From: Streptomyces sp. NBC_01232
GTDB lineage: Bacteria > Actinomycetota > Actinomycetes > Streptomycetales > Streptomycetaceae
Direction of reading: 5' to 3'
Assembly: GCF_035989885.1 (NCBI RefSeq)
Contig: NZ_CP108518.1
Span: 1,922,001-1,986,000, forward strand
Length of the DNA stretch: 64,000 bases
Positions 1 through 8,409 of the stretch are shown here, in pieces. The first letter of the stretch is position 1, and each line of letters opens with the position of its first letter. The notes under the pieces are model-generated. The model was not told the DNA's origin. It saw only the letters and a list, made by a program, of their open reading frames with translations, and made no database searches. Made by a program: the position numbers and the translations under genes.

Positions 1-170
1 GGCGTGCCCTTCCCCTTCGACAGGGTGGGCGTCTCCCCGAACGCGGCACCCTTGGTGATCGCGGGAGCCCCGTTCTTCATCTGGGCGGAGTCGGAGCCGC
101 TGTCGTCGCCACACGCTGCGGTCGTCAGCAGCAGGAGGGGTACGACAAGCAGGCCGGCAAGTCGGCGCAC
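1..170 (-). CDS. Secreted lipoprotein N-terminus, probably FKBP-type peptidyl-prolyl isomerase (partial)
   Basis: Only the first 56 codons lie in the window. The GTG start at 170 has a GAGGAA ribosome site 5-8 bases upstream. The protein begins with a basic N-region, a Leu/Val-rich core and a lipobox LTTAAC at residues 15-20, so it should be exported and lipidated on that Cys. A Ser/Asp/Gly-rich linker follows. No catalytic domain is visible. FKBP identity is inferred from position: Streptomyces usually carry secreted FKBP isomerase genes directly downstream of pafA. It is separated from pafA by a strong hairpin and probably has its own promoter. Confidence 0.65.
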   Translation of the reverse strand, partial: MRRLAGLLVVPLLLLTTAACGDDSGSDSAQMKNGAPAITKGAAFGETPTLSKGKGT

Positions 171-224
171 GGGTTCCTCAGATCTCAGACGGCAAAGCGG
201 TCGCTCGCCACTCTAAGCCGTGCG

Positions 225-257
225 CAGGGCCCCGTACGAGAGACGTACGGGGCCCTG
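225..257 (-). terminator. Terminator downstream of pafA
   Basis: A perfect 14-bp inverted repeat (225-238 and 244-257) with a 5-base loop lies 50 bases past the pafA stop and before the lipoprotein start. There is no T-run, as is usual in Streptomyces. Confidence 0.75.
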
Positions 258-307
258 GTGACGAGTGCGATGTCACACTGCGGCCACTCTGCGGCCGCTC
301 TGCGGTC

Positions 308-1669
308 CTACATGCCGGCGATCAGCTTCTCCACCCGGTCGTCCACCGACCGGAACGGGTCCTTGCACAGCACCGTCCGCTGCGCCTGATCATTGAGCTT
401 CAGGTGCACCCAGTCGACCGTGAAGTCCCGCCGCTGCTCCTGCGCCCGGCGGATGAAGTCGCCGCGCAGCCGCGCACGCGTCGTCTGCGGGGGCACCGAC
501 TTGCCCTCGAAGATCTTGAGGTCGTTGCAGATCCGTGCCGCCTGCCCCTTGCGCTCCAGCAGGTAGTACAGACCGCGCCGACGGTGGATGTCGTGATACG
601 CGAGGTCTATCTGAGCCACCCGCGGATTCGACATGGTCATGTTGTGCTTGGCCCGGTACCGCTCGATCAGCTGGTACTTCATGACCCAGTCGATCTCGGT
701 CCCGATCCGGTCCAGGTCCTCCGCGTCGATCGCGTCGAGCGTGCGACCCCACAGCTCCAGCACCTGGTCCACCACGCCGGTACGAATGCCCCGGCGCTCG
801 GCGAAGTCCACCGCCTTGTCGTAGTACTCCCGCTGGATCTCCAGTGCGGAGGCCTCCCGGCCGCTCGCCAGGCGCACCTTGCGCTGACCCGTGATGTCGT
901 GGCTGACCTCGCGGATCGCCCGGATCGGGTTCTCCAGGGTCAGGTCCCGCATCACCGTGCCCGCCTCGATCATGCGCAGCACCAGGTCGGTGGCCCCGAC
1001 CTTGAGCAGCATGGTCGTCTCGGACATGTTCGAGTCACCGACGATGACGTGCAGCCTGCGGTAGCGCTCGGCGTCCGCGTGCGGCTCGTCCCGGGTGTTG
1101 ATGATCGGCCGCGAGCGGGTCGTGGCAGAGCTGACGCCCTCCCAGATGTGCTCGGCCCGCTGGCTCACGCAGTAGACCGCACCCCGCGGCGTCTGCAGCA
1201 CCTTGCCGGCGCCGCAGATCAGCTGCCGCGTGACAAGGAACGGAATGAGAATGTCCGCCAGGCGGGAGAATTCCCCGTGCCGGGCCACCAGGTAGTTCTC
1301 GTGGCAGCCGTACGAGTTGCCCGCCGAGTCGGTGTTGTTCTTGAAGAGATAGACGTCGCCCGCGATTCCCTCCTCGTGCAGGCGGCGTTCGGCGTCGACG
1401 AGCAGACCTTCGAGAATGCGCTCGCCTGCTTTGTCGTGTGTGACCAGCTCGGTCACGTTGTCGCATTCGGGAGTTGCATATTCCGGATGCGAACCCACGT
1501 CGAGGTACAGGCGGGCGCCGTTCCGCAGGAAGACATTGCTGCTGCGGCCCCATGACACAACACGGCGGAAGAGGTAGCGCGCCACTTCGTCAGGAGACAG
1601 TCGGCGCTGTCCCCTGAACGTGCACGTGACGCCGTACTCGTTCTCCAGCCCGAAAATGCGGCGGTCCAT
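308..1669 (-). CDS. pafA: Pup--protein ligase PafA
   Basis: This 453-residue protein of the carboxylate-amine ligase fold attaches Pup, through its C-terminal Glu, to lysines of target proteins using ATP. It has the family N-terminus ([11 protein letters not shown]), the block [15 protein letters not shown] with the catalytic Asp at residue 57, the [18 protein letters not shown] nucleotide-loop region and [20 protein letters not shown]. Length is normal. It is the second ligase-fold protein in the window; Dop (6623-8134) is its paralog and has an extra loop that PafA lacks. No Shine-Dalgarno is seen. A TAATGT hexamer ends 6 bases before the ATG, suggesting a leaderless transcript. The MFS gene upstream also reads leftward but ends 128 bases away. 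Confidence 0.97.
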   Translation of the reverse strand: MDRRIFGLENEYGVTCTFRGQRRLSPDEVARYLFRRVVSWGRSSNVFLRNGARLYLDVGSHPEYATPECDNVTELVTHDKAGERILEGLLVDAERRLHEEGIAGDVYLFKNNTDSAGNSYGCHENYLVARHGEFSRLADILIPFLVTRQLICGAGKVLQTPRGAVYCVSQRAEHIWEGVSSATTRSRPIINTRDEPHADAERYRRLHVIVGDSNMSETTMLLKVGATDLVLRMIEAGTVMRDLTLENPIRAIREVSHDITGQRKVRLASGREASALEIQREYYDKAVDFAERRGIRTGVVDQVLELWGRTLDAIDAEDLDRIGTEIDWVMKYQLIERYRAKHNMTMSNPRVAQIDLAYHDIHRRRGLYYLLERKGQAARICNDLKIFEGKSVPPQTTRARLRGDFIRRAQEQRRDFTVDWVHLKLNDQAQRTVLCKDPFRSVDDRVEKLIAGM

Positions 1670-1797
1670 GACTGAACATTACGCCTTCTGCCCTCTTCTG
1701 AAACCGGGTTCGGGAGCGCCGTTTCGATCAGTTCCCGTCAGCGGGCCGAATGGGCGCCCCGATCACGGCCCGATCGGCCCATCCCGCGCACCACCGC

Positions 1798-3060
1798 TCA
1801 GCCCGTCGGCGAGACATGTGACGGCACGTCACGGAAGCCTTCCGACGCACCGTCAGGCGAAGCCGCCACCGCGCGGCTGCGGCCGCCGGTTGCCAGCGCC
1901 CGCTGAGTGACCATCAGGACCAGCAGCGCCGAGAAGCCCGCCACGCTCGCCACGCCGAAGCCCGCCGCGGTACCGCCCAGCTCCACAGCCGGCCCCGCCG
2001 CCGCCGTCCCGATCGCCGCACCCACCCCGAAGAACGTCACCAGCCAGGAGAACGCCTCCGTCACCGTGCCCGCCGGAGCGTGCCGGTCCACGACGATGAA
2101 CGCGCACGCCAGCGCCGGCGCCAGGAACACGCCCGACAGCGCCGCCAGCCCGGTCATGGACACCGGACCCGGAACCAGCATCAGCGGCAGATAGCAGACC
2201 GCCAGCAGGCCCACCAGCAGCCGCAGCCGCCGCTCCGGCGCACCCGCCCACTGCCGCGCACCGTAGAAGACGCCACCGATCAGCGCGCCCAGCCCCAGGG
2301 CCGCCATCAGCCAGCCGTACACCGCCTGACCGCCGTGCTCGTCCGCGTACGCCACACCGGCCACCGTGATCGAACCCAGCGCCGTACCCACGAAGAAGAA
2401 CGCGCCGAGCAGCGCCAGCAGCCCCCGCGAACGCAGCGCACCCAGCCAGTGCGCCTCGCGAGGCGCCGAGCGCCACTTCCGCGACGGCTCACTGACCACC
2501 ACGGACAGCGCGCCCAGCACGCCGATCGCGTTCAGCGCCAGCAGCGCCCCGGCCGGGGACCACATCGCGACGAACAGCGTCACCAGCAGCGGACCGACCG
2601 TGAACATGACTTCCTGGGCCACCGCGTCCATCGCGTACGCGGCGTGCACCTTCTCCTCACGGCCGCCCAGCACACCCGGCCACAGGGCCCGCAGCCCGCC
2701 CTCCAGGGGCGGCGTGAAGAGCCCCGCGACCACCACCGCGGCGTACGCCGCCAGAGCCGACCCCGTGCCCGCGAGCGCCAGCCACACCATGCCGAGTGCC
2801 GAGACCACCGCGGCCGGCAGCTGGACCCTTGGCTGCCCGAACAGGTCCACGGCCCGGCCCAGCAGCGGCTGCCCCACGGCGTTCGCCAGCCCGTAGGCGG
2901 CGGCCAGCGCCCCCGCCAGGCTGTAGCTGCCGCCCTCGGCGCGCGTGAACAGCACGATCGCGATCGGCCCGGTGGCATTGGGCAGCCGGCCCACGAGCGT
3001 GCCCGCCAGCAGCCTCGCGGCGTGCCGGGTCCTCAGCAGCTCCGCGTATCCCGCGGCCAT
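1798..3060 (-). CDS. MFS transporter, likely drug/metabolite exporter
   Basis: A 420-residue integral membrane protein with about 12 hydrophobic segments, starting MAAGYAELLRTRHAARLLAG. The ATG at 3060 has an AGAAGGGGG ribosome site; an in-frame upstream extension to 3252 would run through the promoter and the start of the LacI gene, so it is rejected. Features fit the major facilitator superfamily: a basic loop after TM2 (GQPLLGRAVDLFGQPR) and a long central loop (SEPSRKWRSAPREAHW). The substrate cannot be read. It is divergent from a LacI-type regulator across a 143-bp gap with ACGT-centred repeats, so it is probably that regulator's target. Confidence 0.85.
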   Translation of the reverse strand: MAAGYAELLRTRHAARLLAGTLVGRLPNATGPIAIVLFTRAEGGSYSLAGALAAAYGLANAVGQPLLGRAVDLFGQPRVQLPAAVVSALGMVWLALAGTGSALAAYAAVVVAGLFTPPLEGGLRALWPGVLGGREEKVHAAYAMDAVAQEVMFTVGPLLVTLFVAMWSPAGALLALNAIGVLGALSVVVSEPSRKWRSAPREAHWLGALRSRGLLALLGAFFFVGTALGSITVAGVAYADEHGGQAVYGWLMAALGLGALIGGVFYGARQWAGAPERRLRLLVGLLAVCYLPLMLVPGPVSMTGLAALSGVFLAPALACAFIVVDRHAPAGTVTEAFSWLVTFFGVGAAIGTAAAGPAVELGGTAAGFGVASVAGFSALLVLMVTQRALATGGRSRAVAASPDGASEGFRDVPSHVSPTG

Positions 3061-3103
3061 GTCCGCCCCCTTCTGCCCGGATCCAACCGGGAGTACCAAG
3101 TAA

Positions 3104-3129
3104 TACGTATAACTATACGTGTCATACGT
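3104..3129. promoter_or_regulatory. Candidate LacI-family operator in divergent promoter
   Basis: A perfect 7-bp inverted repeat ACGTATA/TATACGT (3105-3111 and 3114-3120, spacer AC) is followed by a third ATACGT at 3124-3129. This AT-rich island lies between the divergent MFS and LacI starts and overlaps likely -10 sequences. Operator function is inferred from position and symmetry. Confidence 0.55.
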
Positions 3130-3203
3130 ACCATGGCCGCAGTCCGCGGGTCCACCCCACGGACCCGGCGACACCGCCCGACCCTGCACTTCAGGAGCAC
3201 CGT

Positions 3204-4202
3204 GTGACGAGACCCACCAGCCGCGACGTGGCCACCGCCGCCGGGGTCTCACAGGCCACCGTCTCCCTCGTCCTCGCCGGCAAATGGCCCGGCCGCGTGT
3301 CCGAACGCACCGCCACCCTCGTCCGCGAAACCGCCACCCGCCTCGGCTACCGCCCCAACCTCGCCGCCCGCAACCTGCGCCTCGGCAGCACTCGCACCGC
3401 GCTCCTCGTCGTCCCCGCCCTCACCAACGAGTTCTTCGCCCGCGTCTACACCGGAGCCGCCCGCGTCGCCGCCGAACACGGCTTCGGCGTCGTCCTGTAC
3501 CCCTCCCCCGACGGCACCGGCCCGGCCCGTGACCCCTTCGCCTCCGCCCGCGCCGCCCTCGACGGGGTCATCGCCTCCTCCATGGCCGCCGACGCCCTCG
3601 ACGCCATCGGCGGCAACAGCCTCCCCCTCGTCATGCTCGACAGCGACCCCGCGGCCGGCACCGCCGCCGCCCACGTCAACCTCGCCATGGCCGACGGAAT
3701 GCGCCAGATCACCGAGCACCTCCTCGCCCTCGGCCACCGCCGCTTCCTCCACCTCGCCTCCGCCGTGGACTCCTGGACCTTCGACACCCGCGCCGAAGCC
3801 CTCGGCGCCCTCCTGGGTCCCGGCACCGAGCTGCGCACCGTACGGTCCCCCCTCACCGTCGACGGCGCCCGTACGGCCATGGAGAGTGCCCTGGCGAGCC
3901 CCCGGGACCGCCCCACCGCGATCGTCTGCGACGACGACATCCTGGCCGCCGGCGCCTGCAAGGCCGCCCGTCGCCTGGGCCTGCGCATCCCCGAGGACCT
4001 CTCCATCACCGGCTTCGACGACCTCGCTCTCGCCACCGCCGTCGAACCCGAGCTCACCACCGTCCACCTCCCCGCCGAACGCGTCGGCGAACAGGGCATG
4101 ACCGCACTCCTCGCCGTCCTCGAAGGCAGCACCTGGACCGCTCCCGACCTCCCCGTCCGGCTCGTCGTCCGCGACTCCTCCGGCCCCGCCCCCACCACCT
4201 GA
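3204..4202 (+). CDS. LacI-family transcriptional regulator
   Basis: A 332-residue protein with the classic LacI helix-turn-helix at residues 5-27 (RDVATAAGVSQATVSLVLAG), the hinge (YRPNLAARNLRLGSTRTALLVVP, about 50-72) and a periplasmic-binding-protein-like effector domain to the C-terminus, including TAIVCDDDILAAG and ITGFDD. The GTG start follows AGGAG by 7 bases. It probably represses the divergent MFS gene and itself. The effector is unknown. It converges on prcA, with a hairpin between. Confidence 0.9.
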   Translation: MTRPTSRDVATAAGVSQATVSLVLAGKWPGRVSERTATLVRETATRLGYRPNLAARNLRLGSTRTALLVVPALTNEFFARVYTGAARVAAEHGFGVVLYPSPDGTGPARDPFASARAALDGVIASSMAADALDAIGGNSLPLVMLDSDPAAGTAAAHVNLAMADGMRQITEHLLALGHRRFLHLASAVDSWTFDTRAEALGALLGPGTELRTVRSPLTVDGARTAMESALASPRDRPTAIVCDDDILAAGACKAARRLGLRIPEDLSITGFDDLALATAVEPELTTVHLPAERVGEQGMTALLAVLEGSTWTAPDLPVRLVVRDSSGPAPTT

Positions 4203-4223
4203 GCCGGCCCCCGGACACGACGG

Positions 4224-4256
4224 AGCCCCGGCCCGCCGAAACGGCGGACCGGGGCT
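4224..4256. terminator. Bidirectional terminator between LacI gene and prcA
   Basis: A 15-bp stem with one mismatch (4224-4238 and 4242-4256) and an AAA loop, centred between two convergent stops. Confidence 0.8.
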
Positions 4257-4269
4257 CATCGCACTGCGA

Positions 4270-5034
4270 CTACTCGGCGTCGTCCTCCGGCGCCTCGTCG
4301 TTCGACACGGCATCGGCCTGCACCGCCGCCGTCACGTCCGCCTCCAGCAGCCGCGACAGCTGCCGGCCACGGATCCGCTTGAACTTGCGCTGCTGCGCAC
4401 GCGTCCGGTCCAGCACCGCGACCTCCAGCCGCTCGGCCGGAATCGCCTTGTCGGCGCCGTTGGCCTGGCTGGACAGCGCCTGCACAGCCAGCTTCAGCGC
4501 CTCCGACAGGGTCATCCCGTCCTGGTGACGCTGGTCCAGGAAGGTACTGATCTGCTCGGCATTGCCGCCGACCGCGACCGAGCCGTGCTCGTCCACGATC
4601 GACCCGTCGTGCGGCAGCCGGTAGATCTGGTCGCCCGCGGCAGTCGCACCGACCTCCGCGACCACCAGCTCCACCTCGTACGGCTTCTCACCGGCCGAGG
4701 AGAAGATGGTGCCGAGCGTCTGCGCGTAGACGTTCGCCAGTCCACGGGCCGTCACATCGTCACGGTCGTAGGTGTATCCGCGCAGATCCGCGTACCGCAC
4801 ACCACCGATCCGCAGGTTCTCGTACTCGTTGTACTTGCCGGCGGCCGCGAAGCCGATCCGGTCGTAGATCTCGCTGAACTTGTGCAGCGCACGGGACGGG
4901 TTCTCGCCGACGAACACGATGCCGTCGGCATACTGCAGCACGACCAGGCTGCGACCTCGGGCGATGCCCTTGCGGGCGTATTCCGCCCGGTCGGCCATGG
5001 CCTGCTGGGGTGACACATAGAACGGAGTCGACAC
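4270..5034 (-). CDS. prcA: 20S proteasome alpha subunit
   Basis: A 254-residue alpha subunit; its heptameric rings cap the 20S core and form the gate. The N-terminus [24 protein letters not shown] and the [21 protein letters not shown] strand are diagnostic, and the fold lacks an N-terminal catalytic Thr. The acidic tail ([10 protein letters not shown]) is typical of actinobacteria. It lies 73 bp downstream of prcB; a hairpin in that gap may tune the ratio of the two subunits. Confidence 0.97.
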   Translation of the reverse strand: MSTPFYVSPQQAMADRAEYARKGIARGRSLVVLQYADGIVFVGENPSRALHKFSEIYDRIGFAAAGKYNEYENLRIGGVRYADLRGYTYDRDDVTARGLANVYAQTLGTIFSSAGEKPYEVELVVAEVGATAAGDQIYRLPHDGSIVDEHGSVAVGGNAEQISTFLDQRHQDGMTLSEALKLAVQALSSQANGADKAIPAERLEVAVLDRTRAQQRKFKRIRGRQLSRLLEADVTAAVQADAVSNDEAPEDDAE

Positions 5035-5071
5035 CGGCTGTCCGTCCCTTTCTTCTGGGCGGATGGGGGAC

Positions 5072-5092
5072 CCCCCGGACGCGGTCCGGGGG
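5072..5092 (-). promoter_or_regulatory. Hairpin between prcB and prcA
   Basis: A perfect 9-bp G+C stem (5072-5080 and 5084-5092) with a GCG loop lies just after the prcB stop and before prcA. It could attenuate read-through, protect the 3' end of prcB mRNA, or be a dispersed GC palindrome. Function is inferred. Confidence 0.5.
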
Positions 5093-5107
5093 AGGGGCGA
5101 CGGATGG

Positions 5108-5947
5108 TCAGAGCAGGGCGGCGCGCGGGCCGTCGGGCTGCTCCAGCCGACGGTTGGTGACCGTACGGGCGAGCTCCTGCGACTCGTCGTCGGTCAGCCT
5201 GCGGAATCCCTCGTCCGTGATGACGGTGACGATCGGGTAGATGTGGCGGTACAGGTCCGGCCCACCGGTCGCCGAGTCGTCGTCGGCCGCGTCGTACAGC
5301 GCCTGGACGACCAGGGTGGTGGCCTGCTCCTCCGTCAGATCGGGGCGGAAGAGCTTCTTCATGGAGCCCCGGGCGAAGATCGAACCGGAGCCGGTGGCGG
5401 CGTACCCGTGCTCCTCGGAGCGGCCGCCGGTCACGTCGTAGGAGAAGATCCGGCCCTTCTCCTTGGCCTCGTCGTAGCCCGCGAACAGCGGCACGACGGC
5501 CAGGCCCTGCATGGCCATCCCCAGATTGCTCCGGATCATGGTCGAGAGGCGGTTCGCCTTGCCCTCCAGGGAGAGGGTCGCCCCCTCCACCTTCTCGAAG
5601 TGCTCCAGCTCCAGCTGGAACAGCTTCACCATCTCCACGGCCAGGCCGGCCGTACCGGCGATTCCGACGGCGGAGTACTCGTCGGCGGGGAAGACCTTCT
5701 CGATGTCCCGCTGCGCGATCATGTTCCCCATGGTCGCGCGCCGGTCACCGGCGAGGACGACGCCTCCGGGGAAGGTCGCGGCGACGATGGTCGTCCCGTG
5801 CGGCGCCTCGACGACACCCTCGGGCAGCTTGCGGTTGCCGGGCAGCATCTCGGGCGAGTGCGCCCCGAGGAAGTCCATGAAGGACGAGGACCCCGGCGTC
5901 AGGAAGGCTGCCGGTAGACGCCCTGTGCTACGAGTGTTGGGTTCCAC
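5108..5947 (-). CDS. prcB: 20S proteasome beta subunit (precursor)
   Basis: A 279-residue precursor of the catalytic subunit. The GTG start at 5947 is chosen because GGAAGGAAACCT precedes it and [20 protein letters not shown] is the known family N-terminus; reading further upstream would enter the degenerate nuclease sequence. A 51-residue propeptide ends at Gly51, and autocleavage exposes Thr52 ([13 protein letters not shown]). The catalytic Lys/Asp setting ([10 protein letters not shown]) and the C-terminal [13 protein letters not shown] are conserved. The first 49 bases overlap the end of the broken endonuclease VII frame, suggesting former translational coupling to that gene. Confidence 0.97.
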   Translation of the reverse strand: MEPNTRSTGRLPAAFLTPGSSSFMDFLGAHSPEMLPGNRKLPEGVVEAPHGTTIVAATFPGGVVLAGDRRATMGNMIAQRDIEKVFPADEYSAVGIAGTAGLAVEMVKLFQLELEHFEKVEGATLSLEGKANRLSTMIRSNLGMAMQGLAVVPLFAGYDEAKEKGRIFSYDVTGGRSEEHGYAATGSGSIFARGSMKKLFRPDLTEEQATTLVVQALYDAADDDSATGGPDLYRHIYPIVTVITDEGFRRLTDDESQELARTVTNRRLEQPDGPRAALL

Positions 5948-6120
5948 AGGTTTCCTTCCACGTAAGCGGCTGCACGCCTCATGACGTCCGGCCGATCCTT
6001 GAACTGCGCCGGTGCCGCTTCGCAGCGGAAGCACCGTACGCCTCGGACCTTACCCGTCTGATGATCGTGATCCACCTGCTCTGCCGAACCCGTTCGGCGG
6101 AGGGGCGGACAGCGTCCTCA
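5899..6120 (-). pseudogene. Decayed endonuclease VII (His-Me finger) gene between pup and prcB
   Basis: In a frame different from prcB, the minus strand reads [13 protein letters not shown], then [20 protein letters not shown], then [20 protein letters not shown] and YRQPS before TGA at 5899-5901. This is the C-terminal half of recombination endonuclease VII-like proteins: a DHDH catalytic core, a CxxC knuckle and a conserved tail. An in-frame TGA at 6118-6120 cuts it off. The preceding residues (RCPPLRRTGSAEQ) resemble a frameshifted CxxC zinc knuckle. The Asn of the HNH-type motif is replaced by Glu. At most 58 codons remain open from GTG 6075. From memory, other streptomycetes carry an intact gene at this spot. 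Confidence 0.8.
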
Positions 6121-6146
6121 GCGGCATTCAGGCACCGCTCATGACC

Positions 6147-6177
6147 GGACGGTGCGGACACCTTGGCCGCACCGTCC
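6147..6177 (-). terminator. Hairpin downstream of pup
   Basis: A perfect 11-bp inverted repeat (6147-6157 and 6167-6177) with a 9-base loop, about 47 bases past the pup stop. It may end or attenuate the abundant pup transcript before prcB. Confidence 0.6.
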
Positions 6178-6223
6178 GAACCGTCACTCCGCACCTGGCC
6201 TTCGATTCGAAGGTCAAGAGGCC

Positions 6224-6436
6224 TTACTGGCCACCCTTTTGAACGAAGCTTCGCACGAAGTCCTCGGCGTTCTCCTCGAGTACATCGTCAATCTCGTCAA
6301 GTACGGAGTCGACGTCGTCGGAGAGCTTCTCCTGGCGCTCCTTGAGGTCGGTCGATTCCTCGACCGCCGCCTCCTCGACCTCCTCGGTCGAGCGCGTCGC
6401 CTTCTGCTGTCCGCCGCCGGTGTCCTTGGTCGCCAT
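6224..6436 (-). CDS. pup: Prokaryotic ubiquitin-like protein Pup
   Basis: A 70-residue, highly acidic, Lys-poor, mostly disordered modifier. It starts MATKDTGGGQQKATRSTEEV (ATG 6436, ribosome site GAGGT) and ends VRSFVQKGGQ. The terminal residue is Gln70, so Dop must deamidate it to Glu before PafA can ligate it. The middle (residues 20-60) forms the coiled-coil helix that binds Arc. It sits between dop and the prcB/prcA genes, in the usual pupylation order. Confidence 0.97.
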   Translation of the reverse strand: MATKDTGGGQQKATRSTEEVEEAAVEESTDLKERQEKLSDDVDSVLDEIDDVLEENAEDFVRSFVQKGGQ

Positions 6437-6512
6437 GTCTACCTCACCCCGCTCGGTTCGCACGCTCACACAGAGAGACCCCGGATCGGGATCTCCCAAG
6501 ATCAGACCCTAC

Positions 6513-6538
6513 GTCGGACCCTACAAGGAGGGTCCGAC
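6513..6538 (-). terminator. Hairpin between dop and pup
   Basis: A perfect 9-bp inverted repeat (6513-6521 and 6530-6538) lies about 85 bases past the dop stop and 77 bases before pup. It is probably a terminator or attenuator isolating the high-level pup transcript; an operator role is possible. Confidence 0.5.
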
Positions 6539-6622
6539 ATTCGTCCCCGTAGTTGTTCAAAAGCTCCGGCGCAACGTCCGGCTCTCTTCATGATTCCCGG
6601 ACCGGAGGCCTTTCAGCCGCGC

Positions 6623-8134
6623 TCACTGCCCCGAAAGCACCCGGACCAGGTCCTCCGCCGTGCGGCAACGGTCCAGGAGCTCCTTGACGTGGTTGCGGGT
6701 CCCCCGCAGGGGTTCCAGCGTCGGGACCCGCTGGAGCGAATCGCGGCCCGGGAGGTCGAAGATCACCGAGTCCCAGGAGGCCGCGGCGACGTCGTCCGCG
6801 TACTGCTCCAGGCAGCGGCCGCGGAAGTACGCCCGGGTGTCCTCCGGAGGCTTGCTCTGAGCCCGCTCCACCGCGGGCTCCTCCACCAGCCGCTTCATCT
6901 TGCCGCGGGCCACCAGGCGGTTGTACAGGCCCTTCTCGGGCCGTACGTCCGAGTACTGGAGGTCCACCAGGTGCAGCCGCGCCGCGTCCCACTCCAGCCC
7001 GTCCCGGCGCCGGTAGCCCTCCAGGATCTCCCGCTTGGCGATCCAGTCCAGCTCCCCCGACAGGCTCATCGGGTCGCTCTCCAGCCGGCCCAGGACGTCC
7101 TCCCAGCGGCCCAGCACGTCCTTGGTCTGCTCGTCGGCGTCAGCCCCGAAACGTTCGTCCACGTACTTCCGCGCCAGCTCGAAGTACTCCATCTGCAGCT
7201 GCACCGCGGTCAGTGTCCGGCCGCTGCGCAGCGTGATGAGGTGCTTCAGGTCGGGGTCGTGGGAGACCTGGTGCAGGGTGCGTACGGGCTGGTCGACGGC
7301 GAGGTCGACGCTGATGAACTGGTCCTCGATCATGGACAGCACCAGGGCCGTGGTGCCGAGCTTGAGGTAGGTGGAGATCTCGGAGAGGTTGGCGTCTCCG
7401 ATGATCACGTGCAGCCGGCGGTACTTCTCGGCGTCCGAGTGCGGCTCGTCCCGGGTATTGATGATGGGCCGCTTCAGGGTGGTCTCCAGGCCGACCTCGA
7501 CCTCGAAGTAGTCCGCGCGCTGGCTGATCTGGAAGCCGTGTTCGCGGCCGTCCTGTCCGATGCCCACGCGTCCCGCGCCGGTCACGACCTGCCGGGAGAC
7601 GAAGAAGGGGGTCAGGTGGCGCACGATCTCCGAGAAGGGGGTCTCCCGCTTCATCAGGTAGTTCTCGTGCGTGCCGTAGGAGGCGCCCTTGTTGTCGGTG
7701 TTGTTCTTGTAGAGGTGGATCGGCTGGGCGCCGGGCAGCTGGGCGGCGCGGACGGCCGCCTCGGCCATGATCCGCTCGCCGGCCTTGTCCCAGAGGACGG
7801 CGTCGAGCGGGTTGGTGATCTCGGGCGAGCTGTACTCGGGGTGTGCGTGGTCGACGTAGAGCCGTGCGCCGTTCGTGAGGATGACGTTGGCGAGGCCGAT
7901 GTCCTCGTCGGTCAGCTGGCTGTTGTCGGCGGCCTCGCGGGCGAGGTCGAAGCCGCGGGCGTCCCGCAGCGGATTCTCCTCCTCGAAGTCCCAGCGGGCG
8001 CGTCGCGCCCGGTGCATCGCCGCCGCGTAGGCGTTGACGATCTGGGACGAGGTGAGCATGGCATTGGCGTTCGGGTGCCCCGGGACGGAGATCCCGTACT
8101 CCGTCTCGATCCCCATTACTCGCCGTACGGTCAT
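6623..8134 (-). CDS. dop: Pup deamidase/depupylase Dop
   Basis: A 503-residue PafA paralog that converts Pup Gln to Glu and also removes Pup from substrates. ATG 8134 is preceded by AAGGAGG; longer in-frame starts lack a ribosome site. It begins [20 protein letters not shown] and carries the long Dop-loop insertion at about residues 40-80 that PafA lacks. The nucleophile/activating Asp is Asp95 in [18 protein letters not shown]. The phosphate loop [17 protein letters not shown] and [20 protein letters not shown] are intact, so the enzyme looks active. A hairpin separates it from arc. Confidence 0.97.
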   Translation of the reverse strand: MTVRRVMGIETEYGISVPGHPNANAMLTSSQIVNAYAAAMHRARRARWDFEEENPLRDARGFDLAREAADNSQLTDEDIGLANVILTNGARLYVDHAHPEYSSPEITNPLDAVLWDKAGERIMAEAAVRAAQLPGAQPIHLYKNNTDNKGASYGTHENYLMKRETPFSEIVRHLTPFFVSRQVVTGAGRVGIGQDGREHGFQISQRADYFEVEVGLETTLKRPIINTRDEPHSDAEKYRRLHVIIGDANLSEISTYLKLGTTALVLSMIEDQFISVDLAVDQPVRTLHQVSHDPDLKHLITLRSGRTLTAVQLQMEYFELARKYVDERFGADADEQTKDVLGRWEDVLGRLESDPMSLSGELDWIAKREILEGYRRRDGLEWDAARLHLVDLQYSDVRPEKGLYNRLVARGKMKRLVEEPAVERAQSKPPEDTRAYFRGRCLEQYADDVAAASWDSVIFDLPGRDSLQRVPTLEPLRGTRNHVKELLDRCRTAEDLVRVLSGQ

Positions 8135-8368
8135 GCGGCCCTCCTTGCCCGGCGGCGCTCCCCTTTCGGGAGCGGCGCTCAAGTACCGCTGGTGCTCCGG
8201 TGCGTGTGACTGTGCGGTGCCCGTCCCCGCACTGCGCGTCCGGCGGTACGGAAGAGCCTAGAACCACTGCGCGCTCGTGGGGAGATCATTTCCGTCATTG
8301 GATCCGCCTCGTCACCGGCTGAAAGCGGCCGGTAATGGGGTGGGGTGAAGCGGCGGGGTAAAGCAGTC

Positions 8369-8401
8369 GGCTGCGGATGCCCGGGGAGGGCATCCGCAGC
8401 C
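8369..8401 (-). terminator. Terminator of arc
   Basis: A perfect 14-bp stem (8369-8382 and 8388-8401) with a 5-base loop starts 8 bases after the arc stop. dop therefore likely has its own promoter in 8135-8368. Confidence 0.8.
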
Positions 8402-8409
8402 GCTCCGGG

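Noticed and set aside
404-1555. A 383-codon plus-strand frame antisense to pafA
   Set aside because: Mirror of pafA codons with no plausible domains; pafA is unambiguous.
5979-6194. A 71-codon minus frame between pup and prcB
   Set aside because: Another frame over the same bases gives the recognisable endonuclease VII remnant; this one has no family features or ribosome site.
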